Shown here: one piece after another, positions 25,897-34,901 of the stretch
Position numbering within the stretch: position 1 is the first letter of the stretch
How the letters are laid out: the number at the start of each line of letters is the position of its first letter
Source: Taklimakanibacter sp021828105
GTDB taxonomy: Bacteria; Pseudomonadota; Alphaproteobacteria; Rhizobiales; Aestuariivirgaceae
DNA length: 64,000 nucleotides
NCBI GenBank assembly: GCA_021828105.1
Contig: JAKATG010000001.1
Location: 186,001-250,000, forward strand
Direction: 5' to 3'
Made by a program: the position numbers and the translations under genes
The notes under the pieces: model-generated
Databases searched by the model: none
The model's input: only the letters and a program-made list of their open reading frames with translations
Told to the model about the DNA's origin: nothing

Positions 25897-26852
25897 TCGC
25901 CAAAGACCGACCAGCGCATTTCCTTCGCCAATTGCTCGAGCGCCGCAGCGCCCAGCCAGGAATTGCCATTGGCATCGAGACCGGGCGACCATACGGCGAT
26001 CGATGCCTTGCCGGGAACGATGGCGAGGATTCCACCGCCCACGCCGCTCTTGCCCGGGAGGCCGACATGGAAGGCGAAATCGCCGGAGCCATCATAATGG
26101 CCGCAAGTCAGCATCAGGGCGTTGATGCGCCGCGCCCGCTCGGCCGAGACGACGCGCGCGCCACCCGGCGTGTGCCGCCCACCGAAAGCGAGATAGCGCC
26201 CCGCCATCGCAAGTTGCCGGCAATTCATCTCGATGGCGCAATGGTGAAAATAGACGCCGAGGACATAATCCACCGGATTCTCGAGAATGCCGAAGGAGCG
26301 CATGTAATTGGCGAGCGCGATGTTGCGGAAGCCGTTTTCCTTCTCCGAGCGGGCGACGTCCTCATTGATGGTGATGCCGTCGTCGTCGCTGACGAAGCGG
26401 ATGAAGCGCAAGATGGCGCCGAGCGCCTCGCGCGGCTGGTGACCGGAGAGTATCGCATCGGTGACGGCGATCGCTCCGGCATTGATGAAGGGATTACGCG
26501 GCCGGCCCTGCTCATATTCGAGCTGCACGATGGAATTGAAGGGATTGCCGGAGGGCTCGCGCCCGACCCGCCGCCACAGCGCATCGCCCACCTGGCCCAG
26601 AGCGAGAGTCAAGGTGAAGACCTTGGAAATGCTTTGCAGAGAGAAGCCCATGTCGCGATCGCCGCCCGTGACCAGCCGGCCGTCGGCTGTCGCGACCGCG
26701 ATGCCGAAGCGGGAGAGATCGGCGCGAGCGAGCTCAGGGATATAATCGGCGGGGCGTCCGCGATCCGATCGCTCGGCGATGCGGCAGGTGATCCCTTCGA
26801 TGATCGTGTCGAGCGTCGGTGTGTGCTCAAGCCCTTCGGGAGTGAGCGTCAT
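25893..26852 (-). CDS. glsA: Glutaminase
   Basis: A 319-residue glutaminase of the serine beta-lactamase-like type: the S-x-x-K catalytic pair in SLQSISK, EPSGNPFNSIVQLE, PRNPFINAGAIA, SEKENGFRNIALANYM and the late GLPGKSGVGGGI and PGLDANGNSW. It converts glutamine to glutamate and ammonia, so it could resupply glutamate for the gamma-glutamyl ligase across the strand. It overlaps the rpiR stop by four bases (ATGA), so regulator and glutaminase are one operon. Overlapping the 3' ends with the plus-strand operon is unusual but tidy. Confidence 0.92.
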   Translation of the reverse strand: MTLTPEGLEHTPTLDTIIEGITCRIAERSDRGRPADYIPELARADLSRFGIAVATADGRLVTGGDRDMGFSLQSISKVFTLTLALGQVGDALWRRVGREPSGNPFNSIVQLEYEQGRPRNPFINAGAIAVTDAILSGHQPREALGAILRFIRFVSDDDGITINEDVARSEKENGFRNIALANYMRSFGILENPVDYVLGVYFHHCAIEMNCRQLAMAGRYLAFGGRHTPGGARVVSAERARRINALMLTCGHYDGSGDFAFHVGLPGKSGVGGGILAIVPGKASIAVWSPGLDANGNSWLGAAALEQLAKEMRWSVFGD

Positions 26853-27709
26853 TCCGCCAGGCGTCCGTGCAGCTCCTCGATGCGCGCGACGCGGCGCTCG
26901 GCGCTGGCGCCGAGCCGTTCAGCCAGGCGCGAAATCAGGGCCTCGACGCACATGACGGTGGCAAGGGCCGAATCATAGACCGAGGGACCTGCGACCGGCA
27001 GCGCGAAGACATGATGGGCGAGCTTGGCCGCGGGCGACTGCCATTTGTCGGTGAAGACGACCAAGGTCGCGCCCGCTTCATGGGCGAGTCTTGCGAATTC
27101 GATCACATTGTCCTGATAACGGCGGAAATCGAAGACGACGACGATGTCCTTCTTCTCGATCTCCAGGAGGTCGGTGACCATCCGGCGAGCCTCGACATGC
27201 ACCAGATGGACATGCCGGCGGACGCCCATCAGGCCAAAAGCGAATATCTCGGCAATCGAGCGGCTGAAGCGCCCGCCGATCAAATGCACCGAAACCTTCT
27301 CGTTGGCGAGCAGCTTCGTCACCTCGTCGAATTCGGCGACGGGAATCATTTCCGCCGCCTGGCGCAGCAACATCCCGGCCCAGCCGGCATATTGCGCCAG
27401 CGTGTCGCCTTCATGCATGCGCGCATCGGCCGTCTGATAGCGGGCGAGGGGAGATTCGAGCGTCGCCGTCAGCTCGTCGCGCAAAGCTTCCTGGAATTCC
27501 GGATAGCTCGCGAAGCCGAGCTTGCCGATGAAGCGCAGGATGGTGGCGCCGCTCGCCTCGGCCTTGCGGCCAAGCTCGGCGACGGTTTCGAGGCCGGCCG
27601 TCGGATAGCCCGTGGTCAGCACCCGGGCGATCCGCTTCTCCTTGCGCGTGAAGGTCTCCTCATGAAGCTGGATCCGCGCAGCGATGGTCTGGGCTGTCGT
27701 GGTGCTCAC
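26849..27709 (-). CDS. RpiR-family transcriptional regulator
   Basis: A 286-residue regulator with an N-terminal RpiR helix-turn-helix (residues ~10-80: FTRKEKRIARVL, TVAELGRKAEASGATILRFIGKLGF) and a C-terminal SIS sugar-isomerase-like fold (~120-270) with VHLIGGRFSRSIAEIF and VVVFDFRRYQDNVIE. Such regulators respond to phosphorylated sugars or other small ligands. It is divergent from the polyamine-type transporter operon (205-base gap) and next to the ligase operon, so it probably governs the whole island. The inverted repeats at 23100-23158 are candidate targets. Confidence 0.88.
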   Translation of the reverse strand: MSTTTAQTIAARIQLHEETFTRKEKRIARVLTTGYPTAGLETVAELGRKAEASGATILRFIGKLGFASYPEFQEALRDELTATLESPLARYQTADARMHEGDTLAQYAGWAGMLLRQAAEMIPVAEFDEVTKLLANEKVSVHLIGGRFSRSIAEIFAFGLMGVRRHVHLVHVEARRMVTDLLEIEKKDIVVVFDFRRYQDNVIEFARLAHEAGATLVVFTDKWQSPAAKLAHHVFALPVAGPSVYDSALATVMCVEALISRLAERLGASAERRVARIEELHGRLAE

Positions 27710-27914
27710 CGGTGCTCCTCTGGCTACTCGCGCAACTATACCCGTGCCGGCTTTCGGCTGGAAATGACGGGCAATGCCCGATTTGGACTATTTGATCCAT
27801 TTTATATATTGCGGAGAGAAAATGAAACAGGTATTTGTTTTATGAGGAAGCCGTAGAAGAGCTTCGCAAGCCCTTCGGGGATGAGCAGGGGATCGACAGG
27901 ATCGCAAGGGGCCA

Positions 27915-29078
27915 ATGGAGAGAGCGCATATTTCCCCCGACAGTCACATCATGAGCGAAAGCGCCACAGCAGGGGTTGCCGGCAAAGCCCCGGCGCCCGC
28001 CGATCTCATCCTCGAGATCGACAATCTGCATCACCGCTATGGCCAGGTGGTCGCGCTGAAAGACGTGTCGCTCAGGGTCAGGCGCGGGGAGTTCCTGACT
28101 CTTCTCGGCTCGAGCGGCTCGGGAAAGTCGACGCTCCTGCGCATGATCGCCGGGCTCGAAATGCCGACCTCGGTCTCAGCCTTCACGCTCTCAGGCCAGG
28201 AGATGGCGCATGTGCCCGCCAATCACCGCAATGTATCGACGGTGTTCCAGCATTACGGCCTGTTTCCGCATCTGACCGTCGGCCAGAATGTCGAATATGG
28301 CTTGCATGTCCGCAAGGTGCCGCCCGACGAGCGCCGCCGCCAGGCCGAAGACATGCTGAAGCTCGTCAAGCTCGAAGACATGTATGGCCGCCGCATCGGC
28401 GAGTTGAGCGGCGGCCAGAAGCAGCGCGTGGCGCTGGCCCGCAGCCTGGTGCTGAAGCCCGCCATCCTGCTGCTCGACGAGCCCTTGGGCGCGCTCGACG
28501 AGAAGCTGCGCCTCGAGATGCAGATCGAGCTCCTGGCGCTGCATCAGGCGCTCGGCATGACCTTCATCTATGTGACCCACAGCCAGGAGGAGGCGCTGAC
28601 CATGAGCCACCGCATCCTCCTGATGAGCCATGGCGAGATCGTCCAGGAAGGCCGGCCCGAGGATCTGTTCGACCGTCCGGTCAACCGCTTCGCCGCCGAA
28701 TTCATGGGCATGGAGAACATCCTTGCCGGCACGGTCACGGGCGTCGACGGCAATCTCATATCGGCCACGGCCAATGGCGTGGCTCTGCGCGGCATGTGGA
28801 CCGGCGCCACGCCGCCCAGCGCAGGCGATCAGGTCGCCATCGCTTTCCGGTCGGAAAAGGTGAAGCTCGCCAAGGAACGCGCGCCGCGCGCATCCGACAC
28901 AAATGTGCTCGAGGCCAAGCTCAAAGCCCGAGTCTACAAGGGCAAATATCTCGACGTGGTCGCTGCATGCCCGTTGGGCGATGTGCGCCTGAGATTGTGG
29001 GACGACCATGTCGTGCTTCCCGATCAGTTCAAGATCGAATGGCGACACGCCAACACCGTCGTCATTCCCTTGGCCTGA
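27915..29078 (+). CDS. potA: Spermidine/putrescine-type ABC transporter ATP-binding protein
   Basis: A 387-residue ATPase (or ~375 residues from ATG 27951). It has Walker A GSSGSGKST, signature LSGGQKQRVALARSL, Walker B LLLDEPLGALDEKL, the switch histidine in VTHSQEEAL, and a C-terminal TOBE-like regulatory domain. ATG 27915 has AAGGGG just upstream, though spacing is short; ATG 27951 has no visible ribosome-binding site. It energises the importer made by the next three genes. The family handles polyamines, iron or amino-alcohol compounds; the exact substrate cannot be read. Confidence 0.9.
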   Translation: MERAHISPDSHIMSESATAGVAGKAPAPADLILEIDNLHHRYGQVVALKDVSLRVRRGEFLTLLGSSGSGKSTLLRMIAGLEMPTSVSAFTLSGQEMAHVPANHRNVSTVFQHYGLFPHLTVGQNVEYGLHVRKVPPDERRRQAEDMLKLVKLEDMYGRRIGELSGGQKQRVALARSLVLKPAILLLDEPLGALDEKLRLEMQIELLALHQALGMTFIYVTHSQEEALTMSHRILLMSHGEIVQEGRPEDLFDRPVNRFAAEFMGMENILAGTVTGVDGNLISATANGVALRGMWTGATPPSAGDQVAIAFRSEKVKLAKERAPRASDTNVLEAKLKARVYKGKYLDVVAACPLGDVRLRLWDDHVVLPDQFKIEWRHANTVVIPLA

Positions 29079-29122
29079 CGGACGGCTGCCGGATCAACCA
29101 GAAAACAGGAGGAGATGCTCAG

Positions 29123-30274
29123 ATGAAGTCCAACAATAATGCGAAGCTGTCGCGCCGCACGCTGCTCAAGGCAAGTGCGGCAGCCCTGGCGATGCCTTAT
29201 GTGATCACGCGGCCGGCGCTGGCCGATGGCGGCACGGTCAAGATCATGGGCGTGTCGACGGTGGCGCTCCCGGACTGGAGCTCCTTCGAGGCCGACACCG
29301 GCCTCAAGATGGATTTCGTCGGCGTCAACAGCGATCCCGGACTGTATGTCCAGGAAGTCGTCGCCAATGAAGCCGGCGACACCTATGACATCTTCATCTT
29401 CGATGGCGGCATCGAGGACCGGCTCGGCACCGGCGGCCAGTTCCAGAAAATCGATCCCAATGCGATGAAGCTCTGGGGGGCGGTTGCGGATTCGGTGAAG
29501 TCGAGCGCCCTGCTGCAAGGGCCCGACGGCACGCAATATGGCGTGCCGATCGTGTTCAATGCCGATTCCTTCGGCTATCACGTCGAGGACATCAAGGAGA
29601 GCGAGCCCTTCTCCTGGGGCATGGTGTTCGAGAACGAGAAGCTCCTCGGCAAGATCGCGCTCGAAGACACCTGGCTCACCACTCTGCCCAATGCGGCGCT
29701 CTATCTGATGAGCAAAGGCAAGGCGATCACCGATCCTTCCAACATGACGCCGGAAGAAGCCAAGATGACCGCCGATTTCTTGATCGAGCGCAAGAAAGCC
29801 GGCCAGTTCCGGGCGCTGTGGCATTCCTATGAAGAGTCGGTCGATCTGCTCGGCAACCGCGAGGTCGTCATCGCCGAATGCTGGGAGCCGGTGATCAAGC
29901 AATTGCTGCGCGACGGCAAGAATGTGCGCTACGCCTCGATGAAGGAAGGTTATTCGAAGTGGATGATCGGCGCCTATCTGCCGTCGCAGGCGGAAGGCGA
30001 GCGATTGGCGCGCGCCTACAAGGCGCTCGACTGGTTCCTCGGCGGCAACTATGGCGCGCAAATGGCCATCCAGCAGGGCTATGCGACGGCCAATCCGCAG
30101 GCCGCTCTCGAATTCGCCAAGTCCAAGAGCTTGAGCGAGGCGGACCTCGCCGCCATCAAGCTCAATATCGACAAGGTCGAGCAGAAGATGGCGCTGCCGC
30201 ATTACTGGCAGAATGCGGCGCCCAAGCATGTCGAGGCGATCGAAGCCGAATGGCAGCGCTTCAAGCAGGCTTGA
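29123..30274 (+). CDS. Polyamine-type ABC transporter periplasmic binding protein
   Basis: A 383-residue protein; ATG 29123 follows AGGAGG at about ten bases. It begins with a twin-arginine-like signal (LSRRTLLKASAAALAMP) and continues as a PotD/Fbp-type binding protein (VNSDPGLYVQEVVANE, YDIFIFDGG, ITDPSNMTPEEAKM, VIAECWEPVI). The SRRTLLK motif suggests export of a folded protein via Tat. It lies between the ATPase and the two permeases of one importer, the order potA-potD-potB-potC. Confidence 0.88.
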   Translation: MKSNNNAKLSRRTLLKASAAALAMPYVITRPALADGGTVKIMGVSTVALPDWSSFEADTGLKMDFVGVNSDPGLYVQEVVANEAGDTYDIFIFDGGIEDRLGTGGQFQKIDPNAMKLWGAVADSVKSSALLQGPDGTQYGVPIVFNADSFGYHVEDIKESEPFSWGMVFENEKLLGKIALEDTWLTTLPNAALYLMSKGKAITDPSNMTPEEAKMTADFLIERKKAGQFRALWHSYEESVDLLGNREVVIAECWEPVIKQLLRDGKNVRYASMKEGYSKWMIGAYLPSQAEGERLARAYKALDWFLGGNYGAQMAIQQGYATANPQAALEFAKSKSLSEADLAAIKLNIDKVEQKMALPHYWQNAAPKHVEAIEAEWQRFKQA

Positions 30275-30335
30275 TCACCTCCTGAAACGGCCGGGGGCAG
30301 GCAACTAGCCCCGGCATCTTTTCGAGCCCCCATCG

Positions 30336-31241
30336 ATGCCTTTGCCGTCCAATTCCATAACGCGCTTCGTGAGCCCGAGCGGCGTCAGCCCGTTCGGCTT
30401 TTCCGGCGTGATCGCGGCCTGGACACTCATCGTCATCCTGCCGCTTTTAGGCCTCGTCCTGTGGTCGTTCCTCAAGCTCGAGAATTTCCAGCTCGTCTGG
30501 GAGCCCAACCTGCAAGCCTATCGCGACCTTCTGTCCTCCGGGCGCTGGGAGGTGACGATCCGGACCCTGCGGATCGCGGCGGTCGTGACGGCGATCGAGC
30601 TCGCACTTGCCGTGCCTTTCGCCGTGTGGCTCGCGAAAGGCACGCGCTCGACGCCGGTCAAGGTGGTGACGCTCGCCGCCCTCACCATTCCCTTCTTCCT
30701 CAGCATATCGGCGCGGACCATCGTCTGGCGCGCCGTCCTCGGGCTCAACGGCCCGGTGAACGCGTTTCTCATGACTATCGGGTTCACCGACCGGCCGCTG
30801 GACTGGCTCCTGTTCTCGGAATTCGCCGTCATCGTCGGGCTGATCGGGCCTTACTTCCCGCCCATGGTCTTCCCGCTCTATCTGGCGGTCAGCCTCATCG
30901 ATGATGAATTGCTGGCGGCCAGCAAGGATCTCGGCGCCTCGCCCGCCTTCACCTTCTGGCATGTCATCCTGCCGCTCGCGCTGCCCGGTCTCGGCGCCGG
31001 CTTCATCTTCACCTTCATCCCCATGATCGGCGATCCGGTCGTGCCGGAGCTCCTGGGCGGCGGCCAAGTCGTGGTGCTGGCCTCCTCGGTGAAAAGCCTG
31101 CTGCAGGTACTCAACTACACTGTGGCGGCCGCCCTCTCGGTCTTCATGCTGGCGATCATGGCGGGGCTTGCCGCCCTGCTGGCGCTTATGCTCGGTGGAC
31201 GCCTGAAACAGAGACGGCAGGCGCGGAAGGCGCCCAAATGA
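30336..31241 (+). CDS. potB: Polyamine-type ABC transporter permease, PotB-like
   Basis: A 301-residue inner-membrane protein with about six helices and a characteristic permease loop (ELLAASKDLGASPAFTFWHVILPLALPG; the EAA-type contact is ASKDLGASPAFTF). The hydrophobic N-terminal helix (VIAAWTLIVILPLLGLVLWSF) follows directly. It forms the channel with the next gene, whose start overlaps its stop by four bases. It starts 62 bases after the binding protein. Confidence 0.9.
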   Translation: MPLPSNSITRFVSPSGVSPFGFSGVIAAWTLIVILPLLGLVLWSFLKLENFQLVWEPNLQAYRDLLSSGRWEVTIRTLRIAAVVTAIELALAVPFAVWLAKGTRSTPVKVVTLAALTIPFFLSISARTIVWRAVLGLNGPVNAFLMTIGFTDRPLDWLLFSEFAVIVGLIGPYFPPMVFPLYLAVSLIDDELLAASKDLGASPAFTFWHVILPLALPGLGAGFIFTFIPMIGDPVVPELLGGGQVVVLASSVKSLLQVLNYTVAAALSVFMLAIMAGLAALLALMLGGRLKQRRQARKAPK

Positions 31242-32065
31242 GCAAAGCCCTGCCGCTCAACTACACGCCCTCCATCTCGGAATGGCCGATCTGGAAAAAG
31301 CTCGGCGCGCTCACCGGCATTCTGGCGCTGGCCGGCATCTATGCGCCGATCTTCTGGCTCATGGTCATGTCGGTCTCGGGCGAGCCCTTGAGCGGGATTC
31401 CGGGCGACTTCACCGGCCAATGGTACAATGCGCTCGCCACCAACACGAATTGGCTCTGGCCTCTGTGGCTGAGCGTGCTGCTCGGCATCGCGGTGGCGCT
31501 CACCTCAATGGTCTGCGCCACGCTCGTCGGGCGCGCCATTCCGCGCATCCGGCACGGCAAAAGCGCGATCCTCGCGGTGACGCTGCTGCCCCTGATGATC
31601 CCGGGCGTCGTCGTGGGCACCGCCTTGTTCCTCTATCTGAGAGTGCTGCTCGGCCTCAAGATGGGCATGTGGTCGCTCTTCGCCGGCCATCTCGTCTGGT
31701 CGTTTCCCTTCGCGCTCCTCGCGGTGCTGGTGGTGGCGCTGCGCTTCGACACGCGGCTCCTCGAATCCGGCGCCGATCTCGGCGCCAATGCCTGGCAGCG
31801 CTTCCGCGACATCGAATTCCCGCTGCTCAAGGACGGGATCATTTCGGGCGGGCTCTTTGCCTTCCTTCTCTCCTTCAACGAGATCGCCCGCTCGATCTAT
31901 CTGAGGGGGCGGATCGAGACCCTGCCGATCTATCTGTGGCAGCAAGCCTCCACCAAGACCTCGAATGTGCCGCTGATCTATTCGCTCAATGTCATCATCC
32001 TCATCGTCAGCACCGTGATCGTGGGGATCGCCTTCTGGCTGCTGTTCGGCCGCCGCGACAAATGA
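31238..32065 (+). CDS. potC: Polyamine-type ABC transporter permease, PotC-like
   Basis: A 275-residue inner-membrane protein with six helices and the EAA-type loop ESGADLGANAWQRFRDIEFPLLKDG that docks on the ATPase, as in PotC. The GIYAPIFWLMVMSVSG start and FAFLLSFNEIARSIY segment near the end are typical. It completes the importer with the upstream PotB-like subunit. The aminotransferase gene starts 21 bases after its stop, tying uptake to catabolism. Confidence 0.9.
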   Translation: MSKALPLNYTPSISEWPIWKKLGALTGILALAGIYAPIFWLMVMSVSGEPLSGIPGDFTGQWYNALATNTNWLWPLWLSVLLGIAVALTSMVCATLVGRAIPRIRHGKSAILAVTLLPLMIPGVVVGTALFLYLRVLLGLKMGMWSLFAGHLVWSFPFALLAVLVVALRFDTRLLESGADLGANAWQRFRDIEFPLLKDGIISGGLFAFLLSFNEIARSIYLRGRIETLPIYLWQQASTKTSNVPLIYSLNVIILIVSTVIVGIAFWLLFGRRDK

Positions 32066-32085
32066 ATCTCCATAAAGGAACCGAC

Positions 32086-33408
32086 ATGTCGAACCATCTG
32101 AGTCTGATCGAGCGCGACCGCCTCGCCGTCGCCGGCATAGAGAAGCTGCGCTTCTTCCCCTTGGCGGTGGTCGAGGGCGAGGGCTGCTGGCTCATCGAGG
32201 ATGGCGGGCGCCGGCTGATCGATCTCTCGGCGACCTGGACCGCGTCCGGCCTCGGCCATGGGCATCCGAAGATCCTCGAAGCGATGATGCGGGCGGCGCG
32301 AAGGCCCGCCGGCGCCGGCGGGCTTTCCGCGGTGCATCCCGACTCGGTCGGTTTCGCCGAGGAGCTTCTGGCGCTGACACCAGGCAGCGGCGACCGCCGC
32401 GTCTATTTCGGCCATGCCGGCACCGATGCCAATGACGTCGTGCTGCGCGCCTGCCGCAAGGCGACGGGACGCCGGCGCATCATCGCCTTCCATCATGGCT
32501 ATCATGGCGGCATGGGCGTCGCCATGCGGGTGTCCGGCGTCCATATCGACGCCGGCGTCGCCGCCGACCCCGATCTCTATCTCGCGACCTATCCCAATCC
32601 CTTCCGCCCGCATGTCGATGGTCCCGATCCGGTCAAAGCGAGCGTCGAGGCGAGCCTCGATGAGATCGGCCGCGAGCTTGCCAAGGGCGATGTCGCCTGC
32701 CTGATGGTCGAGCCCATCCTGTCGGATGGCGGCCTGGTCGTGCCGCCGAAGGGGTATCTCCGCGCCCTCCATGCGCTCTGCCGTAAGCACAAGGTGCCGC
32801 TCGCCGTCGATGAGGTGAAAATGGGCCTCGGCCGGCCGGGCGTGCTGCATGCCTTCCAGCTCGACGGCATCGTGCCCGAGATCGTCACTTTCGGGAAAGT
32901 CATCGGCGGCGGCCTGCCGCTCAGCGCCGCGGTCGGACCGGCGGAAATCCTCGATGGTCCCGCGGCCTCGGCACTTCTCACCACGGCCGGCAATCCGATC
33001 TGCACCGCGGTCGGCCGGCAGGTGATGCGCACGCTCATCGAGGAAGATCTGCCGGCGCGGGCTAAGGAGACGGGGAGCTATTTCATGGCGAGCTTGCGCA
33101 AATGCCAGGCAGCGAGCGATGTCATCGGCGATGTACGCGGCCATGGCCTTGCCATCGGACTCGAGCTCGTCACCGACCGCAAGAGCAATGGGCGCGACCG
33201 CAAGCTGACGCAGCGTACCGTCTATCGCGCCTTTGAACTCGGTGCGGTCGTCCATTATGTCGGCGGCAATGTGCTCGAAATCACGCCGCCCTTGACCATC
33301 AGCCGCGATGAGGTCGACATTGCGGTCGGTATCCTCGATCAGGCGATCAAGGATGCCAAGGCGGGACGCGTCGATGATGCGGCCGTCGCTCAATTTGCGG
33401 GATGGTGA
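32086..33408 (+). CDS. Class III pyridoxal-phosphate aminotransferase
   Basis: A 440-residue enzyme; ATG 32086 follows AAAGGA by six bases. Class III marks are present: GHGHPKI, FGHAGTDANDVVLRACRKATGR, HHGYHGGMG, the cofactor aspartate in AVDEVKMGLGRPG (normally DEVQTGxGR), and the Schiff-base lysine in TFGKVIGGGLPLSA. It transfers an omega- or beta-amino group to an oxo-acid, as GABA, putrescine or beta-alanine aminotransferases do. Following the importer, it probably deaminates the imported amine or its product. Confidence 0.9.
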   Translation: MSNHLSLIERDRLAVAGIEKLRFFPLAVVEGEGCWLIEDGGRRLIDLSATWTASGLGHGHPKILEAMMRAARRPAGAGGLSAVHPDSVGFAEELLALTPGSGDRRVYFGHAGTDANDVVLRACRKATGRRRIIAFHHGYHGGMGVAMRVSGVHIDAGVAADPDLYLATYPNPFRPHVDGPDPVKASVEASLDEIGRELAKGDVACLMVEPILSDGGLVVPPKGYLRALHALCRKHKVPLAVDEVKMGLGRPGVLHAFQLDGIVPEIVTFGKVIGGGLPLSAAVGPAEILDGPAASALLTTAGNPICTAVGRQVMRTLIEEDLPARAKETGSYFMASLRKCQAASDVIGDVRGHGLAIGLELVTDRKSNGRDRKLTQRTVYRAFELGAVVHYVGGNVLEITPPLTISRDEVDIAVGILDQAIKDAKAGRVDDAAVAQFAGW

Positions 33409-33411
33409 TAG

Positions 33412-34146
33412 ATGACGAAGTCAGCGATTGTTACGGGTGCGGGATCGGGCATAGGCCGCGCCATCGCCGAGAGATTGGCGCAGGACGGCTATGGCGTGCT
33501 GGTCAATGACCTCCATGGCGAGCGCGCCGAAGAGACCGCCGCCAGCATCAAGGCGAAGGGCGGAAAGGCCGCGGCGAAAGCAGGCGATGTCTCGCGCGAA
33601 GACGATGTCGCGGCCCTGGTGGCGCGGGCGCGCGCGGCATTGGGTGAAATCGGCCTCCTCGTCAACAATGCCGGCCATGTCCATCAGGCCACATTCGCCG
33701 AGATCACGCCCGCCGAGTTCGACCGCATGTTCGCGGTGCATGTGCGGGGCACCTTCCTCATGATGCGGGCCGTCCTGCCGGAGATGCTCAAGGCCCGGGA
33801 CGGCGTCATTATCAATATCGCCTCGCAGCTCGGCCAGATCGGCGGCGTCGAGCTCGTGCATTATTCCGGCGCCAAGGCGGCCATCATCGGCATGACCAAG
33901 TCGCTGGCGCGCGAGGTTTCAAGCCAGGGTGTCAGGGTCAATGCGGTGGCGCCGGGGCCCATCAATACGCCACTGGTCAGGGCCTTGTCGCAGGACTGGC
34001 AGGACCGGAAGGCGGCGCAATTGCCGCTCGGCCGCTTCGGCGAGCCCGAGGAAATCGCTGCCGTCGTGTCGTTCCTGGCCTCGCCCGCGGCAAGCCTGTT
34101 CGTCGGCCAGACTTTGGGCGCCAATTCAGGGGATGTGATGCTATGA
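33412..34146 (+). CDS. Short-chain dehydrogenase/reductase
   Basis: A 244-residue classical SDR with the cofactor motif TGAGSGIG at 8-15, NNAG near residue 86, the catalytic Ser in IASQLG and YSGAKAA as the Tyr-x-x-x-Lys pair. It ends with the typical VAPGPINTPLV substrate region. It starts four bases after the aminotransferase stop and is overlapped by four bases with the next SDR gene. It may oxidise an alcohol to a ketone or reduce the aldehyde product. Cofactor preference cannot be settled by eye. Confidence 0.88.
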   Translation: MTKSAIVTGAGSGIGRAIAERLAQDGYGVLVNDLHGERAEETAASIKAKGGKAAAKAGDVSREDDVAALVARARAALGEIGLLVNNAGHVHQATFAEITPAEFDRMFAVHVRGTFLMMRAVLPEMLKARDGVIINIASQLGQIGGVELVHYSGAKAAIIGMTKSLAREVSSQGVRVNAVAPGPINTPLVRALSQDWQDRKAAQLPLGRFGEPEEIAAVVSFLASPAASLFVGQTLGANSGDVML

Positions 34147-34901
34147 GCCGGCGCATCGTCATCATCACCGGCGGCGGCATCGGCATCGGCCGCGCCACCG
34201 CCCGCGCTTTCGGCGCGCTCGGCGATCATGTCGTCGTCACCGACATATTGGAGAAGGAAGGCACCGCCGTCGCCGGTGAAATTACCCAGTCGGGCGGCTC
34301 GGCCGAATTCCGCAAGCTCGATGTGCGCTCGAGCATGGCGGCCGATGCGCTCATCGGCGAGGTCGAGAAGCGCCGTGGCCGCATCGACGTCGTCATCGCC
34401 AATGCCGGCATCGCGCATAAGGTGCCGCTCGCCGAATTGAGCGACGAACGCTGGGACTACACTTTCGACATCGACCTCAAGGGCGTGTTCCGCATCATCA
34501 GGCCGGCGCTCGCCGGCATGCGCCAGCGCCAGTCGGGCGCCATCGTCGCCCTCTCCTCCATCATGGGCAGCACCTATGGCTGGAACGAGCATGCGCATTA
34601 TTCCTCCGCCAAGGCGGGCGTCATCGGCCTGGTGCGCGGGCTTGCGGTCGAGCTGGCGCGGTCGGGGATCCGGGTCAATGCGGTGGCACCAGGCTATATA
34701 AGGACGGCGCAGCTCCTGTCGAAGGAGCATTCGCTGGGGCCGGATGGGGCGGAGGCCGCGGCACCCATCATTCCCATGGGCCGGCTCGGCGAGCCCGAGG
34801 ATGTGGCCGATGTCGTCACCTTCCTGGCGTCCAAGGCCGCGCGCTACATCACCGGCCAGACGATCGTCGTCGATGGCGGGCTTCAGGTCGGGCGCTATTG
34901 A
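34143..34901 (+). CDS. Short-chain dehydrogenase/reductase
   Basis: A 252-residue classical SDR: TGGGIGIGRAT at the cofactor site, IANAG (a variant of NNAG), the catalytic Ser in LSSIMG, YSSAKAG as the Tyr-x-x-x-Lys pair, and a C-terminal IVVDGGLQVG. The start overlaps the upstream SDR by four bases, so the pair probably acts on related steps. The last 53 bases overlap the convergent alpha/beta-hydrolase gene, a longer overlap than usual. Confidence 0.88.
   Translation: MSRRIVIITGGGIGIGRATARAFGALGDHVVVTDILEKEGTAVAGEITQSGGSAEFRKLDVRSSMAADALIGEVEKRRGRIDVVIANAGIAHKVPLAELSDERWDYTFDIDLKGVFRIIRPALAGMRQRQSGAIVALSSIMGSTYGWNEHAHYSSAKAGVIGLVRGLAVELARSGIRVNAVAPGYIRTAQLLSKEHSLGPDGAEAAAPIIPMGRLGEPEDVADVVTFLASKAARYITGQTIVVDGGLQVGRY

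Noticed and set aside
27881..30274. A 797-codon open frame on the plus strand
   Set aside because: The first ~414 codons are a shadow of the ABC ATPase in another frame, rich in Arg and Pro with no domain. The real binding-protein gene begins at ATG 29123 after AGGAGG.
31282..33408. A 708-codon open frame on the plus strand
   Set aside because: Its first ~268 codons overlap the PotC-like permease in another frame and have no protein character. The aminotransferase begins at ATG 32086 with its own ribosome-binding site.
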